Made by a program: the position numbers and the translations under genes
The notes under the pieces: generated by a model
Told to the model about the DNA's origin: nothing
The model's database searches: none
The model's input: only the letters and a program-made list of their open reading frames with translations
Part shown: piece after piece, positions 45,357 through 56,890 of the stretch
Layout: each line of letters begins with the position of its first letter
How positions within the stretch are numbered: the stretch's first letter is position 1
Source of the DNA: Cryptomeria japonica
Taxonomy: Eukaryota > Streptophyta > Pinopsida > Cupressales > Cupressaceae
Direction of reading: 5' to 3'
DNA length: 64,000 nucleotides
NCBI RefSeq assembly: GCF_030272615.1
Contig: NC_081410.1
Location: forward strand, 287,493,957 to 287,557,956

Positions 45357-46794
45357 GGAGGTGCTCTGGCCATAGACTTAGACTCATCGGGACCATTCAG
45401 GTCATTAGCCACTCACTAAGTACTACACTCTTCTAATAGAAGTGCACCGAGGTCTCCATCCTTAGGAGTAATTAAATAACATAATACAAGCTTGAATTCC
45501 GCCTTGAGAAGTCAAGCGAATCCACACGGGATTCCTTCTGAGTATGTATTGAATTACTTTTCCTTTTTATTATACTTATCTTTCAAAATTAGGATTCTAC
45601 TCAATCCTTCTTCTTACAAAACCTAGACCCCACCCACGAACGTCTGAGTACTAAGGACAACTTCGTCCCAAGACTGCCTACATACTCGTTTCAGCACGGG
45701 ATCAAGGCATAAAGTATGTAGTTCTATTTTCTACTCTATGGTTTGATGTAAACTGATTAGTGGGTACACAACCCTTTCTAGGGTCAATGTCCCAGATAGT
45801 TTCTCTGTGGTTGCTACCATGGTGGTAGCCCTTAAGGAAAGGCTCAAGATGGCCTATTGTTTGTGGCCTAAACAACTAGATCCTAATACCTATCATTAGT
45901 GTCACCCTTGACCAATTGTCAATCGTTAATAATTCTTCGAGACTAAATCAATTTCATAAAAGCATTTCACTCGATCATCCCTATAGGAGTTTACTATGGT
46001 TTAACACAGCGGATGAAAGATCATTTTAGAATTATCTTATTAGATTATCGATCCAAGGGGGATTACAAGCCCCTTGGATTTTAACTCCCAAGTGTCCCTT
46101 ATTACTCCCCGACGATTTATAGGGATGATGCCATAGACGTCGTTGCTTTATTAGGCATTAAGTGCAGTAGTTCTAGACGATGGCATTACCCGTAAGCGTG
46201 ACCCAGAGGCACTGTATATACCAAATGCTGCTAGGTTTTGGTTTTCCGACTTCCTTCATTTAGTTTTCTAACTAAGAAGCTATGAAAACATCATGCCTGA
46301 AAACAATTATGAATTGAATGTACATAATTGCAAGGTTTAATTAATTGAAATAACTACTTCGGTGGCGTTCAATTACTACTTGATAGAATTACCATTCTTC
46401 TACAACTAAACTACTTAATATATGATTGCATGATAAAGACAATTATGAACTCACGTATTTAAACGTGTAATTTGCATAAAAATGATGGAAATGTAACTTG
46501 ATCATGAATGAAAATTAATATATAAGTAAGTCGATGATGTAAAAACAATAGTGTCATTTACATGCAAAATGAAGCAATGTTTACTTCTATCATGAGAATA
46601 ATTAATTATAGCATTACTAGTTCGAAATGAACAATTAGTTTAGATTTTTGGCAATTTTGGATCAAATCATAATATTATGACTTAATTATTTGAAATGAAT
46701 CTAAATATTAGCGATTAAGTAACCCAATAAATCTCCAATGGGTTGAGAGATTTCAATTATACACATAAATTTGAAATTATAAATTCACTATACA

Positions 46795-46906
46795 ATGATC
46801 CTAATTACTTATAAATTTTCCTAAGTTTAAATCTACTAACTTAAAAATTTATGATCCTAATTACTTATAAATTTTCCTAAGTTTAAATCTACTAACTTAA
46901 AAATTT
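46795..46906. repeat. Perfect 56-base tandem duplication
   Basis: The unit beginning ATGATCCTAATTACTTATAA occurs at 46795-46850 and 46851-46906. The right LTR has it once (about 55215-55270), so the duplication arose after insertion or during reverse transcription. Confidence 0.9.
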
Positions 46907-47040
46907 ATAGCAATTAAACTTAAAATTTAACTAAGCAAATATTAACAATTTTTAAATTGTTATTTAATATACATAATAAAAAAAGTTAATTAAAAAAACA
47001 AGGCACAGGGTTTTTGTTTAAAGTAATGGGGACTGGGGAG

Positions 47041-47177
47041 GGCCCCACAGGTCCCATCATCATTGTGGACCTACGGGCACAGGCCCGCGGTGATGAGGGG
47101 ACCACCGTGGTCCCCTCCACTACCCTGCGGCCACTGTCGTAGCAGTGACTACAGGTTAGTGGAGGGTACCACTAACC
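47041..47177. repeat. GC-rich, hairpin-rich island in the chromovirus LTR
   Basis: In an otherwise AT-rich LTR this block is strongly GC-rich and full of inverted repeats. Examples are CGGGC/GCCCG (47074-47087), GGGGACCAC/GTGGTCCCC (47097-47115), CACTG/CAGTG (47132-47147) and GGTTAGTG/CACTAACC (47154-47177). The equivalent in the right LTR is at about 55395-55560. Confidence 0.8.
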
Positions 47178-48571
47178 TGCGGCAATAACTCCGCCCTGTC
47201 CCCTCCCTACGTTGGTCCACTATCCCATGCAAATTAATTTCATCGTACGATTTCGCGTACAATGTGTTTGCATAAATTTTTAACGGAAATTTAAATACTT
47301 TTATATATATACCTTCCAATTTTCAATTTATTTAAGCATAGAGAGAAATATATAACCAGATGTATGTGAAATAAAAATATTAATGTAAACAAATGAGAAT
47401 AAGGATTTATTCACAAGAATGAATAACACAGAGAACAGAGAGAATTATTCCTCATTTTCAATTAATATTAATAGATATTTATACCTCATTTTTTTTTTCA
47501 ACTAATGTTCATAGAGAGATTTATACCTCATTTTGCACAGAGAGATTTATACTTCTTTTTTTTTTAACAGAGAGAAATGAATACAATGAGGTTTATATTT
47601 TATTATCAGACATTTTCTATTCACAAAGAAGTAAGATTGAATGTAAGAAACAGATTTATATTTAAATTCCCAATCCAATAATGAATTTAAGAGAAGAATA
47701 ACAAGGACAGATTCATATAGAAATGGTTATCATTTAATAACACAGAGAAGAGTTTTTAATCTCAAAAAAAAAAAATTAAATAAGGAGAATATGATTTTTT
47801 TTTTTTTTGCACAGATAAAGAAAAAGATTTTTCTTTCTTCTTGGAAAAGCAAAAGCAAGATCTGATATTTCTCTAAAGAGATTAATCAAATAATAAAGCT
47901 ATCTTTCACATGCAAGCAAGATCTGATATTTTTCTAAAGAGATTAAACAAATAATAAAGCTATCTTTTGCATGCAATATATGAAAATACTTTAATCAATA
48001 TTTATCCCTAAATAAGAAGAAAAGATTTACAATCTAAAAATATTTTTTATTTATTTTTATAAAAGAAGATCTAGAAGCTATTTTTTTTTTGATAATATAA
48101 ATTTCTCATATGTAAATGAGAGATGACAAAGAAGAGAACCTGGCTTATTGAAGCTTGATTCTGAATCCTCTAGCTATCCTTTTTGATCCTTCCTTGCAAC
48201 TTGAGAGAAATCTTCAAGAACAACTTAGCAATCCTACAACGAAAATGAGACTACCAAAGAAGATCCTACTACTAACAACAAGGAAACTTGGAAAATTTTC
48301 TTCAACACATAATCAACACTCCCTTATGAAAACTTGCATACAATATATAAGAAAAATCCCTTAATTCCACTATCTAGAGAAATTAATTAAAAGTGGGATT
48401 CTTTTCCAATATTGGACTCATGCAAATTGATTAAAAACCTAGTGGGGGAGCTACATGCAAGGCATTGAAGATTCCTCTAGAAGCTTCTAATTCCTCCTAC
48501 AACATGTACCATAATTGGGAGTGGAAAAATAAATAAAAATAAAAATAATGCCTTTTGAATTATATTCTCCA

Positions 48572-48590
48572 AGTGTGTGTGTGTGTGTGT
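48572..48590. repeat. GT microsatellite
   Basis: A run of GT dinucleotides close to the outer LTR end; the other LTR has a slightly longer run at about 56765-56785. Confidence 0.95.
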
Positions 48591-48695
48591 CCATTTTTAT
48601 TCTTTTATAATATTTATTCAATCATTTTCAATAGCCCAACCAAAAATATAATAGAATTGTATCAAATCAAAAAATTGTAAAGGAGGGTCATGACA

Positions 48696-48714
48696 TCCCC
48701 CCCCCCTTAATTTG
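48696..48714 (-). other. Chromovirus polypurine tract
   Basis: On the minus strand AATTAAGGGGGGGGGGA directly precedes the LTR start TGTCATGACC. The long G-run abutting the 3' LTR is a strong polypurine tract. Confidence 0.93.
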
Positions 48715-48773
48715 TGCATCGTCCCGATGCACTTATTGAATGCATCCAAAAGAGTCTATAGTTCATGATTAGT

Positions 48774-49580
48774 TTAAAACAAAAAAGGAAACAACTGTTG
48801 CATTTCCCTAGTATCTTCCCACGTGGCATTCTTTTCATCATACTGGTTCCATTGTACTTTGCATTGATCAACCTCTCTATTGCGCAATTGGCACTGGCAC
48901 CTCTCCAAGATTTTGAATGGCTCTATCATTATTCCTCCCATTTCTTGGACCTGTAAAGCATCCCAATTCAAAATACGTTTCTCATCAGGTACATACTTTT
49001 TAAGAAGAGATACATTGAAGACATCATGGATTCAGCTCAACTGGGGAGGTAAGGTCAACTGGTATGCAATTGGATTAATTCTTTCCAATATTTCAAAAGG
49101 TCCAACATAACGAGGTGCAAGCTTGGTCTTTTTCCCAAATCTTATTGAACTCTTGTGTGGCCTAACTCTTAGGAAGACTTTCTCTCCCACCTCAAACTCC
49201 CTTGGTGTCCTGTTTTTGTCTGCATAACTTTTCTGCCTATCTGAGGCTTCCTTCAACCTTTGCCTAATTTCCTTAGTTTTCCTTTCCATCTCCTTCAACA
49301 TATCTGGTCCAACAATTACTCTATCTTCAAGACTATCCCAACTCAAAGGTGTTCGACATGGTCTACCATACAATGCTTTGAAAGGTACCATTCCCAAAGA
49401 TGTTTGATATGCATTATTATAAGCAAACTCTACCAGAGGTAGGTAATCTTCCAATTTCTTCTGTTGGTCCATGCAGTACATGCGAACTAGGTCTTCCAAA
49501 ATCTGATTTGTCCTTTCTGTTTGACTGTCGGTTTCAGGCTGGTATGCAGTGCTAAAATTTAGCTAAGTTCCCAGAGTTGA
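48774..49580 (-). pseudogene. Chromovirus integrase C-terminus and chromodomain
   Basis: This continues the frame of 49581-52217 after stops. Near 49560-49500 lies AYQPETDSQTERTNQ, with the third catalytic acidic residue (Glu of QTER). The open part has YLPLVEFAYNNAYQTSLGMV, PFKALYGRPCRTPLSWDSLE, KSYADKNRTPREFEVGEKVF, and LAPRYVGPFEILERINPIAY of the integrase C-terminal GPF/Y-type domain. A TGA near 49030 splits it. The final 48971-48774 part, with KILERCQCQLRNREVDQCKV, QWNQYDEKNATWEDTREM and a stop, matches the chromodomain pattern ending in ATWE. Such chromodomains direct integration to particular chromatin. Confidence 0.88.
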
Positions 49581-52217
49581 TTAAAGAGTTGTCCAAAACC
49601 TTGAAGTGAATCTAGTATCTCTATTTGATATGATTTTCTCTGGCATTCCATGCAACCTAAATATTTCCTTAACAAAGCGCCTTGCCAAGGTAGGTGCATC
49701 ATCCGTTAGATTCCCTGGTACAAAGTGTGCCACCTTAGTGAGTTTTTCAATTACCACCATTATTGTATCATGCCTAGAAGGTGACACAGGCAACCCTTGC
49801 ACAAAATCCATGCTAATAACTTGCCACTTGTGTTGAGGTACATCATGTAACTGTAATAGTCCAGCTTGATGTCTATGTTCTACCTTTACTCTTTGACACT
49901 CCAAACATTTAGCCACATACTTGACTATGTCATTCTTCATCCCTTGCCAAAAGTATAACTTCTTTAGGTCTGCATAAAGTTTGCTAACTCCCGGGTGCCT
50001 TGAATAAGGGGCATTATGATCCTCCGACAAGACTACTTCTCTTAAATCTCCTGAATTAGGAATATAGATTCTATTATTGTATCTGAGCAACCCATCTTTG
50101 TCTAATGTATACCCTTCAACCTTAGGATTGGTTGGGTCATGTTCTAAAGTCAATTTGACTTGCTCATACCATGGGTCATGTCCCTGCTCATCCATTACTT
50201 GCCTTTTGAAAGAAGTTTTGAATGTTGCTATAGTCATCAAGTGTCTCCTCCTACTTAAAGCATCTACCACCCTAGTTTCCTTCCCCTTAATATATTCAAT
50301 TTCAAAATCATATTCACTTAGAAACTCTAACCACCTTCTTTGTCTAGAATTTAAGTGGGGTTGGGTAAAGATGTACTTTAGTCCTTGGTTATCTAACTTT
50401 AACTCAAAGGGCTTCCCTAGTAAGAAGTGTCTCCATTTCTGTAGGGCATGCACAATCGCAGCTAACTCTAAGTCATGGGGTGCATAATTAACTTCATGAG
50501 TCTTTAGCTTCCTGGATTCGTAAGCTACTACCCCTTCATCTTGGACAAGTACTCCTCCTAAACCTTCGATAGAGGCGCCAATTATGACTGTGAAGTGTCC
50601 GTTCAGATCTAGTACCTTTAGAATGGGTGCTGAAGTTAGTTTCCCCTTCAAAATTTGGAATGCCTTATCACTTTGTTCTATCAACACAAACCTTTTACCC
50701 TTCCTCTGTAATGAGGTGATGGGGTTTGCTATCTTAGAGAATCCTTCCACAAACCTCCTATAGTACCCTGCTAACCCCATAAAGATTCTTACCTTTGAAA
50801 CATTTTTAGGGATCGACCATTTTACTATTGCCTTTATCTTATCTGGATGAACTGCTATTCCTTCCTTTGAGATTATATTCCCAAGGTAGTGAATCTTTTC
50901 CTCAAAGAAGGCACATTTTGATAGCTTCCCATATAACTTATGTTCCCTCAACCTTTGCAAAACAATTTGTAGGTGTACTAAATGTTCCTCCTCATTCCTA
51001 GAGTAAATTAGTATGTCATCCAGAAATATCAAAACAAATTTGTCCAAGTAGTCATGGAGTACACTATTCATTAGGTTCATAAATGCAACTGGGGCATTGG
51101 TTACACCAAAAGGAACTACTGTGAATTCATAATGCCCATATCTAGTCTTGAAGGTTGTCTTTGGAATGTCCTCCTCCTTAATTTTGAGTTGATGATATCC
51201 TGAGTGGAGGTCTATCTTTGAGAAAAGTGGTGCTCCTTTCATTTGGTCAAAAAGATACTCTATTCGAGGTAAGGGATACCTATTCTTTATTGTGACCTTG
51301 TTAAAAATCCTATAGTTGATGCATAGTCTTAAGGTTCCATCCTTCTTCTTAACAAATAAGACTGGTGCTCCCCATCGTGATATACTTGGCCTTATTAACC
51401 CCTTAGCTAAGAGTTTCTCTAATTTCATTTTGAACTCTTGTAATTCAGTTGTGCTCATTCGGTAAGGTGCCCTTGATACTGGTTCAGTTCCCAGTAGTAC
51501 GTCGATAGAAAAGTCAAACTTCCTTTTAGGAGGTAAGCCGGGTAATTCTTCTAGAAATACATCCTTGAATTCTTTTAAGAAAGGGGTATTTTCAAAGGTT
51601 GGGGTATTTTCCTCTTTTCCTTCATCAATTTCAACCATATAGATTTGGCCTCCTCTTCTTCTTTCCTTCTTTAATTGCATGGCTGATATGGTTTCTATAT
51701 TAATGGGGTTAAAATTTCCTTGGATTTTGACCCTTTCCCCCCCATCATCCAAGCATTCAACAACTTTGTTATAGCAATCTACATTAGCTTGATGATCTGT
51801 TAACCAACTCATTCCAATAATTACATCATATAATCCTAGGGGTGCCACATAGAGATCTACCCTTGTTTCAAACTCAGGAAATTGTACCCTTGCCCTCAAC
51901 AAACACTTAGTTACTTCCCTAGTTGCCTTATCCCCATATTGAACCATCCATGATGACTCCATTTGATTAACTTTTAATGCATATTCGCTTACTAATTCAG
52001 GTGAGATGAAACATTTAGATGACCCAGTGTCAACTAGAATTGAAATTGATTGTTCAAATAGTGTACCTGTAGTTTCCACGGGGACATTCTGGAATATTGC
52101 TCTTTGGTTCTTAACTGCTGCATGAATCCTTTGTTGGGGCCCTTGTTGTGGTTGATTGGCCCTAATCCGACCTTGCATCCTGGGACACTCTCTAGCAAAA
52201 TGGTTTCCCCCACACAT
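49581..52217 (-). pseudogene. Chromovirus pol: protease, RT, RNase H, integrase (878 open codons)
   Basis: The open frame starts within the zinc knuckle ([13 protein letters not shown] spans the start). Protease has [10 protein letters not shown] at residues 62-70. RT spans about 250-450 with [37 protein letters not shown] and catalytic FLDDILIYS at 398-406. RNase H spans about 535-660, but its first catalytic Asp is Gly (VIIGAS where DAS is usual, residue 547). The integrase zinc finger has H734, H741, C771 and C774. The core has D804 in SMDFVQGLP, but the second catalytic Asp is Asn (ISNRDTRF, residue 865). The frame closes with TAA near 49581. It is long yet not functional as it stands. 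Confidence 0.94.
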
Positions 52218-53349
52218 AAAGCATCCACCTGGAGGACCCCTCCTACCTTGATTCCTAGGGGGATCATTCCTTGTTTCATTGGCCCTGGGTGGATAAGTTA
52301 TCCTATTCTGCTGGTCATTCCTGTTATAGTTGCCTCTATTATTATTACCCTTGTTATTATTATTTCCATTCCTCTGATATTGGTTAGGGGGTGGCCTTCT
52401 TTCAGAAGAATTATTCCTTTGACTTTTGTTGAAGTTAGTGTTCCCCTTGAATTCCTGCTTCCTTTTAAAAGAGTGGTTCCCATTATAGTTTTGCCCTGCT
52501 AGTGTTTGAATCTTCCTCTCTTGCGTTAGGGACTTTTCAAGTACTTAGTTCATGTTTTTGGGTCCATGCATGTCAACCTCTACCCCTATGTTTGTATTTA
52601 GTCCCAAAATGAACTTCCTCACTTGGCCTTCTTCATCTTTCTGGTACATAGGTACATACTTAAGCAATTTGGCAAACTTATCCTAATATTGTTGGACTGA
52701 TAGGGGCCCTTGACATAGATTATTGAATTCTGTCACCTTCGCATCAAAGAACAATTGAGAGAGCCACCTTTTTTGGAAGTGGTGATCAAATTGATCCCAT
52801 GTGATCGTATCCCTATTATACCCATTTTGCTCCTTGGTGTTGGTCCACCAACTAGCTGCCTCCCCTGTGAGTTGATAGGAACCCCATAAGGCCTTGGTTG
52901 TTTCGCTAAAATCTCTTAGTTCAAAGTACTTTTCCATTTCATTTAACCAATTCTTAGCTCTTTCACCAATTTTCCTCCCATCGAACTTAGGAGGGGTGAT
53001 TTTCTTCAAATCCTTAGAGAGTTCCAATATGTTATTTTCTCTTCTATTACCCATCATATTTTATTGATTGCTACCAGGGTTTCCATTTTCAGTTCCACTT
53101 CGATTTTCAATGTCATTCTGCCTTGCCCTAAGGTCCTGCATTGATTGTTCCAAGAAGTTGATTTTATCCCTTTGCTCGGTTAGCGAACCCATCTTCGTTA
53201 TTCCCTGGGTTATGTTGATCCCCTTCATGGTCTTCCTCATGGTTTTCTTCATGATTTTCTTCATGATTTTCCTCATGGTTAGCTTCCCTTTGTCTCCTAG
53301 TGGTAGTACACCTTCCATTACCCCTTCCTTTTCCTCTTCCTCTAGCCAT
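52218..53349 (-). pseudogene. Chromovirus gag
   Basis: The likely start is the ATG at 53349 (MARGRGKGRGNGRCTTTRR), followed by a four-fold NHEE repeat and then a frame change near 53200. The gag core has FDGRKIGERAKNWLNEMEKY, FELRDFSETTKALWGSYQLT, GEAASWWTNTKEQ and WDQFDHHFQKRWL, the usual chromovirus capsid pattern. Stops are seen near 53060, 52683 and 52548. The C-terminal part is Asn/Arg-rich before a CX2CX3HX4C knuckle near 52220, one residue shorter than the usual CX2CX4HX4C. It binds element RNA in particles when intact. Confidence 0.88.
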
Positions 53350-53483
53350 TCTAGGGTTTTACCTGAAAATTAAATTATGTAGTTAGTTCTTGATTTAATA
53401 TTTTAAAATTTAATTTCTACCATTGCAAAACATTCCCTTAGTTGTGTAAATTGAAGTGAGCACAAGGCCTAGATTGAACCTTT

Positions 53484-53495
53484 TCTCTGATACCA
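53484..53495 (-). other. Chromovirus primer binding site
   Basis: The minus strand reads TGGTATCAGAGA, two bases inside the right LTR edge at 53498. It matches the 3' end complement of initiator tRNA-Met in all but the last base. Confidence 0.92.
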
Positions 53496-53602
53496 CATGT
53501 AATAACCCACCTTACCTAACTCAACAAAATTTGACCACTTTTTTTTTTGTTGTTGTTTAATTTAATCATTGTGTTTGATTCAATCGCATACTCTGGGCAT
53601 CC

Positions 53603-53749
53603 ATCCATTTGGATTAGGCATTCATCCATCCGAGATGAGCATCTAACCATACAGGTTAGAATCTATCCATATGGGACATAAGATTTCATCTATCCATTAC
53701 GGGATAGGCATCTACCCATATGGGGTAGGCATCTATCCAATCGGGATAG
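53603..53749. repeat. Tandem mini-hairpin array with covarying stems
   Basis: Consecutive short stems with AT-rich loops of 4-7 bases: ATCC/GGAT (53603-53614), TCATC/GATGA (about 53622-53638), CTAACC/GGTTAG (53643-53659), an imperfect CTATCC/GGACAT unit, CTATCC/GGATAG (53690-53707), CTACCC/GGGTAG (53712-53728) and CTATCC/GGATAG (53733-53749). The fourth stem base is A, T or C with its partner T, A or G, so pairing is kept while sequence changes. This suggests RNA or cruciform structure rather than a plain sequence repeat. Confidence 0.85.
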
Positions 53750-55394
53750 GAGGTGCTCTGGCTAGAGATTTAGACTCATCGGGGCCATTCGGGTCTTGAG
53801 CCAATCACTAAGTACTACACTCTTCTAATAGGAGTGCACCGAGGTTGCCATCCTTAGGAGTAATTAAACAACACAATACAAGCTTGAATTCTGCTTTGGA
53901 ATTTGGCTTAAAGCCTCGGGAAGTCAAGCGAATCCACACGGGATTCCTTCTGAGTATGCATTGAATTACTTTTCCTTTTTATTATACTTATCTTTCAAAA
54001 TTAGGATTCTACTCAATCCTTCTTCTTACAAAACCTAGACCCCACCCACGAATGCCTGAGTACTAGGGACAACTCCGTCCCAAGACTACCTACATACCCA
54101 TTTTGGCACGGGATCAAGGCGTAAAGTATGTAGTTCTATTTTCTACTCTATGGTTTGATATAAACTGATTAGTGGGTATGCAACCCTTTCTAGGGTCAAT
54201 GTCCCAAACATTTTCTTTGCGGTTGCTACCCACGATGGTAGCCCTTAAGCAAAGGCTCAAGATGGCCTATTTCTTGTGGCCTAAACAACTAGATCCTAAT
54301 ACCTATCATAAGCGTCACCCTTGACCAATTGTCAATCGTCAACAATTTTTTGAGACTAAATCAATTTCATAAAAGCATTTCACTCGATCATCCCTATAGG
54401 AGTTTACTATGGTTTAACTCAGCAGATGAAAGTTCATTTTAGAATTATCTTATTAGATTATTGATCCAAGGGGGATTATCCGCCCCTTGGATTTTAACTC
54501 CCAAGTGTCCCTTATTACTCCTCGATGATTTATAGGGATGATGCCACAGATTTTGTTGATGCAGCTTTATTAGGCATTAAGTGCAGTAGTTCAATACGAT
54601 GGCATTACCTGTAAGCATGACCCAAAGGCACTGTATATACCGAACTCTGCTAGGTTTTGGTTTTCCAACTTCCTTCATTTAGTTTTCTAACTAAGAAGCT
54701 ATGAAAACATCATGCTTGAAAACAATTATGAATTGAATGTACATAATTGCAAGGTTTAATTAATTGAAATAACTACTTCGATGGCATTCAATTACTACTT
54801 GATAGAATTACCATTCTTCTACAACTAAACTACTTAATATATGATTGCACGATAAAGACAATTATAAACTCATGTATTTAAACGTGTAATTTGCATAAAA
54901 ATGATGGAAATGTAACTTGATCATGAATGCAAATTAATATATAAGTAATTCGATGATGTAAAAACAATAGTGTCATTTACATGCAAAATGAAGCAATGTT
55001 TACTTCTATCACGAGAATAATTAATTATAGCATTACTAGTTCAAAATGAACAATTAGTTTAGACTTTTGGCAATTTTGGATCAAATCATAATATTATGAC
55101 TTAATAGTTTTAAATGAATCCAAATATTATCGACTAAGTAACCCAATAAATCTCCAATGGATTGAGAGATTTCAATTATACATATAAATTTGAAATTACA
55201 AATTCACTATGCAATGATCCTAATTACTTATAAATTTTTCTAAGTTTAAATCTACTAACTTAAAAATTTATAACAATTAAACTTAAAATTTAACTAAGCA
55301 AATATTAACAAATTTTAAATTGTTATTTAATATACATAATAAAAAAATTTAATTAACAAAACAAGGCACGTGGTTTTTGTTTAAAGTAATGGGG

Positions 55395-55560
55395 AGTGGG
55401 GAGGGGCCCACGGGTCCCATCATCACTGCGGACCTGTGGGCACAGGCCTGCAGTGATGAGGGGACCGCCGTGGTCCCCTCCACTACCTTGTGGCCACTGT
55501 CGTAGCAGTGACCACAGGTTAGTGGAGGGTACCACTGGGTACCACTAACCTACGGCAATA
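55395..55560. repeat. GC-rich hairpin island, right LTR copy
   Basis: It corresponds to 47041-47177. It has GGGGACCGCCGTGGTCCCC in place of GGGGACCACCGTGGTCCCC and a local duplication of GGGTACCACT. An open frame antisense to it has no protein homology and is a by-product of GC content. Confidence 0.75.
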
Positions 55561-56890
55561 ACTCTGCCCCATCCCCTCCCTGTATAACCAAATGTATGTG
55601 AAATAAAAATATTAATGTAAACAAATGAGAATAAGGATTTATTCACAGGAATGAATAACATAGAGAATAGAGATAATTATACCTCATTTTCAACTAATAT
55701 TCACAGAGAGATTTATACCTCATTCTACAAAGAGAGATTTATACTTCTTTTTTTTTTTATAGAGAGAAATGAATACAATGAGGTTTATATTTTATTATTA
55801 GACATTTTCTGTTCACAAAGAAGTAAGATTGAATGTAAGAAACAAATTTTTATTTAAATTCCCAATCCAGTAATGAATTTAAGAGAAGAATAACAAGGAT
55901 AGATTCATACAGAAATGGTTATCATTTAATCACATAGAGAAGATTTTTTAATCTCAGAAAAAAAAAAGTTTAAATAAGGAGAATATGATTTTTTATTTAT
56001 TTTTGCACAGATAAAGAAAAAGATTTTTCTTCTTCTTGGAAAAGCAAAAGCAAGATCTGATATTTCTCTAAAGAGATTAATCAAATAATAAAGCTATCTT
56101 TCACATGCAAGAAAGATCTAATATTTTTCTAAAGAGATTAAACAAATAATAAAGCTATCTTTTGCATGCAATATATGAAAATACTTTAATCAATATTTAT
56201 CCCTAAATAAGAAGAAAAGATTTACAATCTAAAAAGTTTTTTTTTTTTTTTATAAAAGAAGATCTAGAAGCTATTTTTTTTTTTATAATATAAATTTCTC
56301 ATATTGAAATGAGAGATGACAAAGAAGAGAACCTGGCTTATCGAAGCTTGATGTTGAATCCTCTAGCTATCCTTTTTGATCCTTCCTTGCAACTTGAGAG
56401 AAATCTTCAAGAACAACTTAGCAATCCTACAACGAAAATGAGACTACCAAAGAAGATCCTACTACTAACAACAAGGAAACTTGGAAAATTTTCTTCAACA
56501 CATAATCAACACTCCCTTATGAAAACTTGCATACAATATATAAGAAAAATCCCTTAATTCCACTATCTAGAGAAATTAATTAAGAGTGGGATTCTTTTCC
56601 AATATTGGACTCATGCAAATTGATTAAAAACCTAGTGGGGGAGTTACATGCAAGGAATTGAAGATTCCTCTAGAACCTTCTAATTCCTCCTACAACATGT
56701 GCCATAATTGGGAGTGGGAAAATAAATAAAAATAAAAATAATGCCTTTTGAATTATATTCTCCAAGTGTGTGTGTGTGTGTGTGTCCATTTTTATTCTTT
56801 TATAATATTTATTCAATCATTTTCAATAGCCCAACCAAAAATATAATAGAATTGTATCAAATCAAAAAGTGATAAAGGAGGGTTGTGACA

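Larger units (their letters stand above)
45105..48695 (-). repeat. Chromovirus left LTR (3' LTR, 3591 bp)
   Basis: It begins TGTAATAACCCACC and ends GGAGGGTCATGACA in plus orientation. Inside are the mini-hairpin array (45210-45356), a GC-rich hairpin island (about 47041-47177), a perfect 56-base tandem duplication (46795-46906) and a GT microsatellite (48572-48590). About 150 bases near 47215-47345 are absent from the right LTR. A stretch of about 20 bases present in the right LTR near 53899 is missing here. Confidence 0.95.
45105..56890 (-). mobile_element. Ty3/gypsy chromovirus, full length (11786 bp)
   Basis: LTRs at 45105-48695 and 53498-56890 flank a minus-strand gag-pol in the gypsy order protease, RT, RNase H, integrase, and end in a chromodomain-like C-terminus. 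The target duplication AAGAT, a G-rich polypurine tract and a tRNA-Met primer site are all in place. Long LTRs (about 3.4-3.6 kb) and the chromodomain point to a Tekay/Del-like chromovirus, but clade placement would need a tree. It sits inside the right LTR of the gag-only element. Confidence 0.97.
53498..56890 (-). repeat. Chromovirus right LTR (5' LTR, 3393 bp)
   Basis: It begins TGTAATAACCCACC and ends GAGGGTTGTGACA. It holds the better-preserved copy of the mini-hairpin array (53603-53749) within about 250 bases of the primer site, so near the 5' end of genomic RNA (R/U5). It also has the GC-rich island at about 55395-55560. The outermost 200 bases or so of readable frame on the plus strand (56370-56557) look identical to the left LTR. 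Confidence 0.95.

Noticed and set aside
50077-50487. Plus-strand 136-codon frame within the chromovirus
   Set aside because: It is antisense to well-supported RNase H and integrase-linker sequence, with no domain of its own.
55353-55535. Open frame antisense to the GC-rich LTR island
   Set aside because: It has no homology, is caused by GC-rich composition and is not preserved in the other LTR.
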